The notes below the pieces were generated by a model. The model ran no database searches and was not told where the DNA came from. It worked only from the letters and a program-made list of their open reading frames with translations. From Entonaema liquescens (lineage: Eukaryota; Ascomycota; Sordariomycetes; Xylariales; Xylariaceae), in the NCBI GenBank assembly GCA_902805475.1, contig CADCSX010000010.1, positions 496,001 to 560,000 on the forward strand: 64,000 nt of DNA. The letters are read 5' to 3'. This document shows positions 47,034 to 59,145 of this stretch, piece after piece. The translations under genes were made by a program, and so were the position numbers. Positions within the stretch are counted from its first letter, which is position 1. Each line of letters begins with the position of its first letter.

Positions 47034-49115
47034 ACTTCAATTAATTTCCATTCTATGAGAACGGCAATCGAACTGAACACTACCCAAGGTAGCTATCATA
47101 GCGGCGGGCGTTTGGTGACAATAACTTCGATTTTTTTGGTGTATATGTACAGTTTAATCTTATATACCGAGTTAGGCTGCGTGAGCTTGTGCTACCTCTC
47201 TTCTGCCTCCTTTCTTCAATTCATTGTGGGCGGACCCAATGTCGATCAGCTACATAAATGCAAAGTTATTTCTATAAGAGGAGTTTGCCATTTCGAGACA
47301 CAACGAGGACGCGAATGGGCTGGACGAGATCCCGGGTTAGCACATAGGTGTCATAAAATATTGGTACATGAAAAGAGGAGGGGGGGTTTTTAAGCGCTAC
47401 ATCTTTACTCGGGTAGAGTTGAGTGACGTCGCTACCGCCGTCATCAAGCGATACACATTATTTGTTCTGTTTCTTTTGTTGATATTCTTTTTTATTGTTA
47501 GCGGCGGTGCCTCACGCGCTTTACACACGCGAGGAGAGAAAGGGGAGAGCTGAGTCTGCGAGCGGACATAGTAGGAGTCTAAGGCAAAAAGGAGGAGGAT
47601 GTAGAAAGCAAAGCGGATAGCTGGACATTCGGTCACGAACAGCATTATTATGGGTCTGATCACATCTTGCATTGTTTTCGGTGGCAACCGGAGAGGAAGA
47701 AGAGCTCGCATGTAAGCTTATTCGGGCCAGTTCGACGGGGCCCAGAAAGGGTTGATGGGATGTTGGGGATTTGCCCTTTTCCGATCAAGACCCGGGCGAG
47801 GCAGATTCTCAAATTGATATATAAACCCTTGAAATAGAAGACCAGTCTCGACTATGCGCAGAATATGTATCTTGATACCCTCTTTATGTAGACATCACCA
47901 GACAAGTAGAACTTGTAATTGCACTTTGTAAATCCAATATCTGTTATACTAATAGTCTGAACATAACATATGCTTGGAGGTGAAGAAACGTCACGTGGAT
48001 ACCAAAGGTCAAGCTTAACCCCCTTGGACTAAGAGACAGACCCTGAGGCTCTGCTGACAATCCTTTCAAGTAATGCTTCCGACATACATATATCCCCCTC
48101 CCCCCTTACACACATATTGAGACCATATCCTGTCAAACTGACAGCATCCGAGAGGTCGGGAGTATACAACCGAACCGACTGCAGGAAAAATGACATCCCA
48201 CTTCCCCCTCCTCGCCCTTACTTGAGCACCCGAAACACCTGTCTAGACATGTAGGTACCTACTGTATTTCTCCCTTACGCTCCCGTGTGCGTAAACCGAC
48301 GAGTCAGCGCCCCAGGTGGCTTGCTGGGACGCCGTGTCACTGCCCTGTGAGACAAGAGCATCCGGGGAGGGCGCTTACAGGGCCCGTCATGTGCTGTGTC
48401 TAGCCGTGCAGGATACGAGCGTGTATATCGGTTGGCGGGATAAAGCCTTTCATTGATAGTGACAGGTACGTGGCGCGGTCTCGGATATTGTCTTCACAGC
48501 TGGGCGTGCGCCGGCTCCCGAATCGGGGGGCGTGGTGTAGAATGGTCCGACTGACTAGGCCAGGTCTGTAGGTGCCTACCACGCATATATGCGGGTTATT
48601 GATTCGGCTGCTGGTTGCTCGAATCGCAATAATGCACGAAGAGTTGCGTATACATACCCATGTAGACTTCAACCGTAACGAAGACATCTCTCATGTATGA
48701 CCGCTTTACTAAGGTGAATCGGCAAAGGATAATTCAGTTCCGCCAACATTCAGGCCACTCAACTAATGATATCCTACCATTGTGTACATTCAGAAGTCTT
48801 CATATTGCGCACTCGACTATCGTAGTAGACCCATGTAAAAAAGGAAACCTCGCAACATGATGCTAGAATACATAAATTACTACAAACATTCTTGGGTATC
48901 TCGCCAATCCGTAAAGAAAAATCATCCGGGTCGTGGCTCATTATCTCCAATATGGAATCCATAAAACACCAAGTATTGCCAGATCTTGTCAACCCTATTA
49001 ATCCCGTATCTTAGCATACGATGAACCCTTCTCAACCAATCATCTCCTCTTCATCTCCTCAACTCCCAGGCACGCTATTCTCCCTAGCCTTCAGAGCCGT
49101 TGAGAGCAACATGAT
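47034..49115. other. Convergent intergenic region
   Basis: About 2.1 kb between the 3' ends of the PSR1-type gene and the DnaJ-domain gene. No conserved frame seen. It contains C-rich tracts near 48090-48215 and otherwise ordinary spacer. Confidence 0.45.
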
Positions 49116-50186
49116 CTACTCCGCCGCAGCAGAAGAATCCCGCCCTTTCTTCTCACGCCCATGCTTCTTGTGACCTCTCCTGCCCTTCGACTTGGCCTTA
49201 GGTTCCTGGTTCTGGCCCTTGCTATTCTCTTGTGTTGATGCTTTGGTCTCAGGCTCAACTTTAGTCTTTGGTTCGGGCTTAGTAGTCGGTTTGGGATCAG
49301 CTTCTGACTTGGGGTCACCTTGCTTCGAGGTCATGGAGCGCTTCTTGGCAAATTCAGAGACGCACTGCTGGCAGATATGCAGCAAGCAGTAGGGGCATTC
49401 GAAAGCTATTATGCCTCTTTTAATATGACAAGCGCCGCATTTGAACTTCTTGGACTGCTGGACCTTGTTGCAGAACCCCGAGTGGAGACAAGCGGTTACC
49501 TTCTCATACTTGCTGACGGCTCCAAGCTTCTTCCAGCGCGTTTCTTGATTGGACTTCTCGGTGGCTCGCTCATCCTCTTTCTGTTTAGTTCGCATCTCTT
49601 CTTGGGATTTCTTGTCTTCTTGTCGAGCTTTCTTACGTGCTGCCTCAGCCTCTTTTCGTCTATAAGCCTCCTCGCTGGCCCTTTCACGTTCCTCTCGCGA
49701 AGATGGACGAGAGGAGCTGTCCCTGTTTGAGAAGCCCTGGTAATTGTACTGTTGAGCAAAGCCGCCAAACATGAAATGCATGAAATCGGCATATATATTT
49801 CTATACACCCATTCCGCCTCATCGAAACTATTGTTAGCATCAGTCCATCTCGGCGGGCGCGATCGCTCCTGAGATTCGGATTGGGGGGATACATTGGCTT
49901 CCCGAGAGGATAGATAAGAGTCATAGCGGGCACGACTGTTGGGATCATGGAGGGTCTCGTATGCAAGTTGGATCTGTTGGAGGTCAGTTGCAATTCTATG
50001 TTTGGGGAGTCGGAAATCAGAACATACTTTCTGAAACATTGCAGTAGCAGCCTCGGTGTCATCTGGGTTCTTGTCTGGGTGGTGGATAAGAGCCAAGCGG
50101 CGGTAGGCAGAAGTGATCTCCTGCTGGGTTGTTGTACGTGCCACCTCAAGGGTGGCATAGCAGTCGAAAGTAGGGAAAGGAGCCAT
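49116..50186 (-). CDS. DnaJ-domain protein with zinc-finger-like C-terminal half
   Basis: J-domain co-chaperone that should stimulate an Hsp70 ATPase. Exons 50028-50186 and 49116-49973 with a 54-bp intron (49974-50027) give 338 residues. The J domain spans about residues 5-75 (FDCYATLEVARTTTQQEITSAYRRLALIHHPDKNPDD), with the HPD motif intact. Splicing restores MFQKIQLAYETLHDPNSRARYD. A charged coiled coil (EEAYRRKEAEAARKKARQED) links to a Cys/His-rich patch (CLHSGFC, CGACH, CPYCLLHICQQC) that looks like a zinc-binding module. The tail is Lys/Pro-rich with GRRGHKKHGREKKGR. I chose MAPFPTFDCY as start; an in-frame ATG eight codons upstream (50210) is also possible. The intron is 3n long and stop-free. 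Confidence 0.85.
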   Translation of the reverse strand: MAPFPTFDCYATLEVARTTTQQEITSAYRRLALIHHPDKNPDDTEAATAMFQKVCSDFRLPKHRIATDLQQIQLAYETLHDPNSRARYDSYLSSREANVSPQSESQERSRPPRWTDANNSFDEAEWVYRNIYADFMHFMFGGFAQQYNYQGFSNRDSSSRPSSREERERASEEAYRRKEAEAARKKARQEDKKSQEEMRTKQKEDERATEKSNQETRWKKLGAVSKYEKVTACLHSGFCNKVQQSKKFKCGACHIKRGIIAFECPYCLLHICQQCVSEFAKKRSMTSKQGDPKSEADPKPTTKPEPKTKVEPETKASTQENSKGQNQEPKAKSKGRRGHKKHGREKKGRDSSAAAE

Positions 50187-50210
50187 CTTGGGCAAACAGC
50201 CGACAATCAA

Positions 50211-51318
50211 AAACTGATTGTAGGATGAAGATAATCCTTGTTATAGTATCGTGAATAAGGGGATTAAAGGGGTACGGTAGCGTTGGCCTTCAGATGTTCC
50301 GAGCCCAGCCAGGATAAAGTGATAGAGGTGAAGGGGGAACTCAGGAGAAACAGACTGAGTAAACAGGAACGCCGTAGTGTAGAGCTTTTCAAGTATCCAA
50401 CTATGGAACTGGATATCTGTTGCTGGGTGATGATGCAGAATCGCCTAAGGACAACCAAAGCTGAAAGCTAAATGTCAACAAACGTTGCACTGCATGTATC
50501 AATTGACGCCGTGGGCAGGGAATGAGTGCAAAGAAATCTTGAGGGACGGCGAAAAAAGGAATTAGGAAATAAACTATAGTATAGTTCCCTGATGCCTACC
50601 TCAATAACAAGTATTGTTCGCGTGAATTTCGGGGACCGTGCAATGATGTAGCTATGCACCTTTATTTCACGGCGTGATTTTAGCAGACCTAAGGATAAAA
50701 GAAAGTTGCTCTAGCGAAGCTCAAAATTCTATCATAGTACTTGGTAGTTGTTGCCTTGTAATTTATCAGGTTGGCATAGTTGGCGGCTGCCTGCCTAACT
50801 TTAATATCAGGAAACCGCCTAAGTAGGTACCTACCTACACTATGTATGTCTAGGTACCTAAGGGTAAGGTACCTATATGTAGGGCATCGCGTTTTCATTC
50901 ACGCCGTCCAATTATATAAAACGCGATAACACGTGATTGATACTCCAGTTCATTGCATATACAAATCTACCTTTATCGTCGCATTAACTTCGACGATAGG
51001 GGGGGTCTATCATCCTTACAAATAACAGCAAAACTCAAGGCAAGCAAGAAAGGGGGAGAATGATGTAAAGTCAACGCAATGATCTTGTATCTTATATATC
51101 TAAGTGATCTTTCTATCTACTACATGTTCTGAATATCTTTTGATCCAGCTATAAGTTTCTAGGTAAATCAAGTACCTTTTAGAAAATGAAAATGAAATAT
51201 CAAAGTTGACTGAAAGGTAACTTTTGCTAGAATAAAAGCATTTGCGAAAGAATCACAATTCTAAACCAGACCCCATGTATCAACCCCTAATATCAGGTAA
51301 CTATCCCTTATCGGAAGT
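50211..51318. other. Intergenic region upstream of the DnaJ gene and downstream of the SET gene
   Basis: About 1.1 kb of A/T-rich spacer with a TACCT/AGGTA cluster at 50820-50882. No gene seen. Confidence 0.45.
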
Positions 51319-52421
51319 CTACCAGGGTCCATCTGCCATATCATCACTCTGGTCCAATCTTCTAACTTGAGCGTCCGTAAGGGGTTTGCAGCCGCCGCAA
51401 GCACATCGGAAACCCCATAGTAGGTACAGGTTGCTTGGCGACATCGATCCATATGATATAGTCAGCTCGGTGCCGGCGGGTACGTCCTTCGCCATTCGGA
51501 GCTCTATGATGTTATCCTGAGTGATATGGTACTTCACGGACTTGACCTGGCCACAGGCATGGTTGAATCTCGCTGCGATAAGGTAGACGAAGGATGATTC
51601 CTTGACCGCGAAGCTGTTTATTTTTGGTCAGCACAATGATATTTCATTCGTTAGTTACATAATACAATTTGGATGAATACGTACGCGTTGGTTAGGAAGA
51701 TTGCCTGGCCCTCATCATGGTCGGGCGACCTTTTATGTCCATGCATTCGATAGAATGCAGCTTGAAGCTCTGGTTGCAGCGCTGCTATATCCTGGTATAA
51801 GGTCACCGGGCTCGCTTGGAGTGTTGGCTGCTCCGCGAGGATTAACTGGTCACGTTTGAGATCCATCTTTGCGAAGGCCCCATTTCCCCCGAGTGGAGAC
51901 TTTTTGATTTCGATGTATTGGTTGGTGTAGCTCTCAGGACTTGCTAGGTACTCATAAGGGATCCTTCCATACCCGAGGGAATTCGCTTCTGCTTCTTGTT
52001 CATCGAGAAAGTAATGAGGGATGGTGCTTGGCTCTTCGGCTTTGTCACCTTGATTATCGCTTGCATAGTTGTCCGTGTTGTAATGTGGAATATCTTTGCT
52101 CTTATCGGCATTCCAAGAGCTATTGTAGGACAGTGTATCCGATCCTGTATCTGCCGTATTAAGAGACCAGCCTGGGCCATTAGTATAGTGATCAAGACTC
52201 CAGCTGGCTTCCCCTGTAGGTCCGGCTTCATTATCGGAATTATCTAGAGCTTTCTTTCTTTCTAACCACTCAACAATCCAGCTCATATGCCTCCTGAGCT
52301 TCCGAAGGCATTCCCTTTGAAACTCCATATCTTTGTCGGTTGGAGCCGCCGGTACCGCGTCATTATCGGTCGCAAAGACCGAGGTCTGACTTTCGTCGCC
52401 GACGGGAACCGATGTAGACAT
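51319..52421 (-). CDS. SET-domain protein
   Basis: Probable lysine methyltransferase-type protein; substrate unknown. Exons 51685-52421 and 51319-51613 with a 71-bp intron (51614-51684, GTACGT donor) give 343 residues. The first 160 residues are polar and low-complexity, with a short charged helix (RECLRKLRRHMSWIVEWLERKK). The SET domain begins at IEIKKSPLGGNGAFAKMDLKRDQLI. Splicing creates AFAVKESSFVYLIAARFNHACGQV (the RFNHxC motif), and the domain ends ELTISYGSMSPSNLYLLWGFRCACGGC, with the ELxxSY catalytic tyrosine and a Cys-rich post-SET loop. The insert between the two SET halves is short, unlike SMYD proteins with MYND fingers. It ends soon after the post-SET cysteines; a missed 3' exon is possible. 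Confidence 0.85.
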
Positions 52422-55400
52422 CGCAGTACTGCTTAGACGTCGGTTAGATAATTGTGAGGCTGATCAGGTATATGTAGCTATGAGGCTAATGATATGAAGT
52501 GATAGTAGTAGTGTAAAGATGTCTTAATGATGAAAGTAGTGGTGATGTATGTAGAAAGTAATGGTGCATGTAGAATGTAGAAAGTAATGGTGACGTATGT
52601 AGAAAGGTGGTCTTGTAATAGAAGGAAGCGGCGAGTTATTTGTGACAAATACCCTGTAGGGCAGTCGGGGTGGGTCGGTTGGTGATATATTAGGAATGAA
52701 CGTACGTATAGAGAGTGAAGGAACGGTTCACATTCACTGTTTGGAGTCGGACTAGCGTCCCTATAGATAGGCAGGGGCGATTGTGGGCCCGGTTGCACCG
52801 AGGCTGTTAAAGAATAATGATATAGGCCCCCCTGAGGAAGGGGCGGTTAGGAAAGAGTGAATAGAAGGTTTGAATATGTGATTCGCACTGTTCCCTCCCC
52901 CCTTTTTGTATATAACGTAATAATGCACTAGATCACACATTAGTATTTGTGATCTTGACCCTAACATAATGAGAGTATCAAAATAGAAAGACAGAAAATA
53001 AAACAGTGTGTTACTAGGGTTCTCATACGGCTTCGAGCCAGAACTTCGCAACATAGAAAGGATAAAGAAAGGAGAACAGTGTTTGGGATACGTACAGAAA
53101 TATGTGTGAGAATAGGTTCACATCAAGCATCCGTATTTTATCATCTCAGGAGTAATGCCAGTGATGGTACTGAAAGCATGTTGAAATGTAACATTGTTAG
53201 ACTTTTAGTAACTTCAAATTACTCTTGCTTCATCGTGAGGCCGTAAGCTGGTGGTGATAATAAGTAGATCCATATTTTGGTTGTCGTCCTCCGTATCGTT
53301 CGAGGTAAGTTAGGTTAATAGGGTGTTTTGGTTACCTCAAGGACATAGAAAAAATAAGAGACACGGAATAATGATGTCTGATAGTTATTGTTGATGTAAG
53401 CTTGTTGTCGATCCTTAATAAGGTGTTTGGAGGAGATCTGAACATGTTTTTAACAAGTGCTGAAATGGGATATCTTGAGCGCGATGTGCTGGCTGCTTGA
53501 GACCGGTTGAGGCCCTGTTGTATCCAGTTGAATAAAATACTGCAGTGACTAGGTTGATGTGCATAATAGAGTACAATTGATGCTTGAAGTGATTTAGGAG
53601 TTTGATGAAGGATGGTGATGATGATGAATAGGTAGATGTTAGGATGGGAATTTTTGGTTAATGAAAAACGAATAGATTGTCCCTATCACATGATGATCTC
53701 TAGAGTCTGTAGAACCAGAGATATTCATCTTGGATGTTAGGTATTATTGACCATAAGTCTCGTTGATGCTCTGGATTTATCTGGTAATGGTCGAGCATCT
53801 GACTAGGTAGTTGTGGTTGTTCAAGTCCAGTACATGTAGGTTGGGAGATGCGAGATGTGACTTGTTGGGGACAGTCAGGAAGAAAAGAATCTAAAAGCAC
53901 ACCTACCTATGTATGTACCTATGTAGGTGCCTACCTAGGCAACCCAAGGTACTTGAATTCCGGTACTACCAAACTTTCCCTCTCTTTTTGCTTTTAGGTA
54001 CTTTGTTGTCAGGTGGGATTATGAAGAAGCTCATGCGCAGTGTAGGGCATGAAGACCTAAGGCCTGGGCCAAAGCTTGCACATTTCGAATCGAAAAGGAA
54101 GAATATCTTCCTGCTTCTAATTATTTGTCAGAAGCTGGTTACCAATGGGCATAAAGTATCGTAGAATGATGACGAATGATGTCCAGCATAACGTAAAATA
54201 GGTGATCCTTAGACGAAGGTACTTATTACCTAGCCGAAGAAGGAATAAAACATTGATGGACGGTCAGCGTAACACGGCATAGAGAAGAGAGATGTGTTGA
54301 AAGCGTCAAGGTAATACGATGCCTAGAGTTGACTGGCTACCTGGTGACGATCTGTGTCTGTAGAGTCCTGTTTCACGATAATATGTTCACGGGGTTGAAC
54401 GATGGGTGGTGACTACGCCGACGGTGAAGTTCCTCACGTCTCAGAGTACGAAAGAACTATCTACCTAATAACGTAACTTTAATTCTATTAGGCCTGTCAT
54501 GCAGACGCATGTAACGTATAAGAAATTGGCTCAAGCTAGTGGAGGTACATCTTGATACTTGATTGAAAGGGGGCTTCATGCAGGAGGGGAAGTTCCTACC
54601 CCTATACCATTATGACATCAAGTGGTCAATGTTATATCTTTTTACAGTTTGTCGTATTCCAAGAAAAGAATATTATCCAGGCAGGTATTGTCAATGCCTT
54701 ACATTTATGTTCAACCCAAATTTCTGCTTCACGCCGTTAATAATAATGATGTTTGTGTTACCACCTTTTCTATATATAAACGGGTTATCATTTGATTGGC
54801 TCGGTCAGGATATTTCAAACTGGGACTGAATGCGTTATTTTAGGGTATAAAGGGATACACGAAGCGGTGCTATAACAGTGTTTGTGATGACCTTTAATAT
54901 ATAGCTACCTAGGTATGCTACACGAGAAAGAGCTGGGTGATCTTGGGTGTAAAGTATGACTAGGTACTTAGTTATAACATAATATGAGATATACTAGTTT
55001 TCTCTCTTTCACGTAGTAGTCTGCTTTCTATATAAAGGATCGGAAGAGAACCCACATTCGAGGAATTGAATAATAGGGAAAAGGAGTCGCGGAGTGTGAT
55101 GATTTATCCTATACAATGGCTTATTAGAACGGTACCATTCTAAATCTAGTCTATTCAATGGCCAACGGTAATAGCTTCTGGCTAAGGACTGGATTGTAGT
55201 AGCCTAGGGCTTTAGGTCTATTTATGTCTCGATATTAGATGCGGTGGAACACATTTCTTCGGTATTATTGTCTGACCTCTCCCTTTGCTTTAGGTATAAT
55301 CTTTAGGGGCCGAACTTATGTATTGAATCTTACTCTACCACAGTTAACCCGTTCATTGGCATATGATTAAATTAAGTCTTATAAATGTGGCGTGGAAATC

Positions 55401-58035
55401 CGCTCGATGATTTGCATTCTTCATGTAGAAGACGGGACGTTGCGACGCAATGTTACCATGGCCAGTTTAATATACAAGCAGGTTAACGGCGTAGAAGGCT
55501 TGCGAATTCTTCTAGCTGTATAGAAGACCGTGGAAGGGTTTTTTAGTACTGGCAAAGTGGACATAGAGCTATGAGCACGATGCCTAGGTACCTACGGCGT
55601 TCAAGATATTCATGCTAGTTACGTATAATATTTCTTAGAACGAATGCGCGATATTGAAATGCTTCAGAAACAGAAAGAGAGAGAGAAAAAAAAAGGGGGG
55701 GAAATCTGGGGAATAGTAAGTGGGCTTCAACTTATAAGCTAATAACAACTTATAGGTCTGTTGTGCTACGATGCTGCAGTCAGATGGATGGGTGTACGTA
55801 ATTATCTTCAATTTGGAGTAAAAAGGGGCGAACTTTTGAAGAACGTCCCCTCCCTCGAAGCGGGTTGAAACACTCGATTGGGTCGTGGAGAATCCCGATC
55901 AGCTGGACTCGCGGTACGATTACCACATCTCTGATAGTTTCAGACTAATTATAGAAAATAAAGGGTCTTCAATATACATGTACTGAGCCCGCCGCTGGTG
56001 AAGTAGAAAAATACTAAAATAGGTAGTCGTTCAAGATTATACGATAGATTCGGATATAGGAGCCGGAAAATTTAGTCATTGTCCAATATTAGCAATATTA
56101 GATAGATGTTGTTTCACTTTGGTAGGTAAATAGCGACGGCACAAAGTGCGACCCTTATAGAAATAGAATTTCCAATGCCGGTAGTTGGATGTATCGTGTG
56201 CCGCTAATATGTGCAAGGGTCTATTTCAGACGTTACTAGAACGGGTTTGATTCACATGCTACCTTACCTTCAACACTGGAATAAAGTTCTTACAGATCCA
56301 TGGCGAGTTACGCTTGGTCTGAACCTGATCTAGTAACATACGCTATTCATTGTTCCCGCCTTATGATTTCTTATGTCGAATGGGAACATACAGCTCTTGT
56401 ACGTATCGAGTAGCATCATATCTTCAAATAACTACTCGTGGGCGCATGAGGGTAGTTTCGATTTATCTTGAGCAATAGCTCTGACCCAATCTTTACCTCG
56501 CTTACTTCGTCCGATTATTTGGGTAATAGTAGATCTGTACGGATAATTAGTAACTACCTAGGCATATAGCGTATAGCATGTCAATAATATCCAAAAGATA
56601 ACTCAGGGATATACGAATCCAGCTCTGGGTCCCTTGTAAGGTTATCTAGGTACGTATTGGTGGGTGTCATCTTCGTTGGTTGCAACTCACCGCTCGTCGA
56701 CCGTACGTATTCCAAAGCCAAGCCATACAATAAGATACGCAAAAAGAACAAGTCTTGGTCTATCGGAAGGATAGGAGAATAACCCGTATATCTATGGGTC
56801 AGGGGGCGCAGGTGACGAACCGTGCGTGGCCAGGCTCCCCGGCTCTAGTGGGACAGATTTTGCTTAATGTGACGGCAAGACAAAGAGACGCCTTAAATCC
56901 TGCATCTCTTGTGGCCGCTTCTCTATTAGTGAAGTAACTTCTATATTTATAATCGCAGTATTGAACTTGGTGCAAGATGGGATGACATTGGCCTTTTACA
57001 TGGCACCGACTGACATAATCGTTTATCCGACTGGAAGATGTTGACGGTAGCATACGAAAATAAGCACCCAAATGACCTCATATTCTTTTTTCCTCCCTGG
57101 TATTCTTTTTCGGAATGGCACTCCGAATCTCGATATAGCACAGCGTACTAACCTGACGAGAATCAGGCGACGTATGAAACTCTGACGGCAGCACTGTATT
57201 ACATAAGATGAGAAGCGCATTTATACATGAAACTAAAACTTCGGATACCGTAGTATCTTACCTACCTATGAATAAGCTGACGGATGTGTGCGTAATCGTG
57301 GATGGGGGCGGCCCATCCCGTGCGGCAAACATAAAACCACAACACTATAGTATTCTATGGTTTCACCAGCGTACACACCTAGATACTTAGTCAGGGGCAC
57401 AGTATTGGCGGTGCCCTCCACAAACTGTATTTGGACTGTCAGAATGGATCATGTTAGTCAGTTTGATTACATTATGTGCCCCTGAGAAAGGCAAAGTCCA
57501 TATTGAGGCAGACAGGTGTTATAGAGTTACGCAGAAAATATCAGGCAGAAATGGCAAACCGTGTTCAATACTTCTATCACCGTTCGTAACACTCAGACAT
57601 AATGTACGACTCTTGATACTTTTTCGAAAGGGTTGCGATGAATGCAAATTTCTATTCTAAACTTCATAAATCTTCAGTGTATCGCTGCTTGCGCAGATGG
57701 ATCTCAGGGGTGGGCCTGAACCCTCGTCTATAGGTTGAAAGTCCACGTGCAAAATATCGGCCGGGATAAGAAAGGAATTTTCTGTGAATAAAGGAGACAG
57801 CTGAAAGCTGTAAGAAAAGAAATAGGTAAACCAAAAGAACCGATAGTGTATCCTGTTGTACAGAAAGGAAGTAGAGTAGACATGCTTGCCGTTTAGAACT
57901 TTTGCCCCCTAGAACCCATCATAGCCAAAATTGCCCATAGAATATTTTTCCCGCAAAACTTGAAGAAACAGAACCCATCGAGCCTCCAACTCCATCCGGT
58001 TATACCCAATCCCAGAATTGATACAAGAAGATCGC
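52422..58035. other. Gene-poor region
   Basis: About 5.6 kb upstream of the SET gene with no recognisable coding sequence on either strand. Open frames are below about 100 codons and lack domain character. It holds the degenerate 22-bp tandem repeat at 52532-52601 and scattered TACCT/AGGTA patches (for example 53905-53945). Long non-coding transcripts or extended regulatory DNA are possible but not shown. Confidence 0.45.
52532..52601 (-). repeat. Imperfect ~22-bp tandem repeat (about 3 copies)
   Basis: Units of the form GAAAGTARTGGTGATGTATGTA occur at 52532, 52554 (shortened) and 52580. They lie just upstream of the SET gene start and probably fall in its promoter or 5' UTR. Confidence 0.65.
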
Positions 58036-58149
58036 TCAGTTGTAACCACTGCGGCTTCTTCCACGGGAGGTAGAGCCGGTCTCAGACCCAGTGTCAGGGC
58101 TGTTGGAGCCAGTGTCGTTGGAAGGAGTGTCAGATCCGGCCTCAGGCAT
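58036..58149 (-). CDS. Short Ser/Thr/Asp-rich ORF (37 aa) with good leader context
   Basis: A 37-residue frame on the minus strand starting MPEAGSDTPSNDTGS and ending RGRSRSGYN. Internally it repeats a DTGSNSPDTGSETGS-like unit, and the last residues are basic. The sequence before the ATG (CACTACAACTAGTCCAAA) resembles the A/C-rich leaders of well-expressed filamentous-fungal genes. A TATATAA sequence lies about 450 bp upstream, which would imply a long or spliced 5' UTR. No family recognised; it could be a small disordered protein, one exon of a larger gene, or chance. Confidence 0.35.
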   Translation of the reverse strand: MPEAGSDTPSNDTGSNSPDTGSETGSTSRGRSRSGYN

Positions 58150-58593
58150 TTTGGACTAGTTGTAGTGAATGTATAGTAATAATCTTAAAAAGGTTCGAGG
58201 GGCGCTGAATTGTAAGCTGTCTGCTCTGGCGTTTCGATGATTGTTTATGTGTATCTAGATAGTTGCTTGAGCTCTAGGAACGTTTTACTATTTGCTGATG
58301 GATAGGCTACAATATTCTTCTGTGATTTCAGGTGTTAGTTCTTGTTAATAGAGAGAAAACAGCGGACGAGATATGCTCTCCGCCAGTGAGTCATAGTAAG
58401 GGGCAAGCCGTACCGGATATGTTTAGTGCTCCAATATCTTTAGAATAACTAGGGCGTATAGTTGACGGGCTTTAAATATAGCGTGAGAGATAAATGTATA
58501 TGGGAATGTGCGTTCTAGGAGATATGGGAAGTGATTGTGGTGGCTTGAGATGAGTAAACAGAAACGATTAACGACCCGGGGGGAAACTTGAAG

Positions 58594-58602
58594 TTTATAT
58601 AG
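58594..58602 (-). promoter_or_regulatory. TATA-like box
   Basis: The minus strand reads CACTATATAAACTT. It is the best TATA candidate for the short ORF at 58036-58149 but lies 450 bp from its ATG. Confidence 0.3.
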
Positions 58603-58896
58603 TGCGCTCGCGTGTTACCAGACGATCTGACGTTCCGAGACCAGTTTTGCCAGGTAGCAATTGGACGCCTACGGTAGATTAGATCACTGCCTCAGCCCTA
58701 CGGTAGGATCCCGTGAACCACACCACGGATCCAGGTCTGTATAACTGAAGGCGTATACCCGTTATGGATTTCATATCGGTCTAGCCTACCTATACAAGTG
58801 TGACCCACCGTATGCACGAATCGAATTAAAGTCAGATAGTTTGGAATGAGTAGCCATCGGCGGCTTTCAATGTTCATGAGCTGCGAACTTGAATCC

Positions 58897-59145
58897 AAAA
58901 AAAGAAACATATCAAGTTAGAAAGATAGGTAAGATCTAGTAAGACAGTGATAGGGTCACTACATGCTACATCACCTCCGGACCGAAGGCTGAATCCGGTC
59001 TTGGAATTTGCTTGGTACACGAGATAGCGACCTTGAAATTCCGAACATGCACAGAAGTCCGATATTATCACGCCTAAGGATGTTGGTTGGGGTCCGGGAT
59101 TCGAAGCCTGCGCCCTCTGCCTAGCTCATCCACCTGACCAGGCAC
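58897..59145 (-). mobile_element. Possible tRNA-derived SINE relic
   Basis: On the minus strand a strong B-box-like GGCTTCGAATCC (about 59099-59110) follows an A-box-like TGGTCAGGTGG/ATGAGCTAGG stretch (about 59120-59142). The unit ends in a run of seven T (A7 at 58897-58903). The A-to-B spacing is shorter than in intact tRNAs, and the 3' flank does not form an acceptor stem, so this is not a working tRNA gene. Confidence 0.35.

Noticed and set aside
49496..50206. 236-codon minus frame overlapping the DnaJ gene
   Set aside because: Wrong frame; the J domain with HPD and the spliced continuation lie in the other frame.
54563..54829. 88-codon aromatic-rich frame
   Set aside because: Hydrophobicity follows local A/T content; no start context, conservation clue or splice partners.
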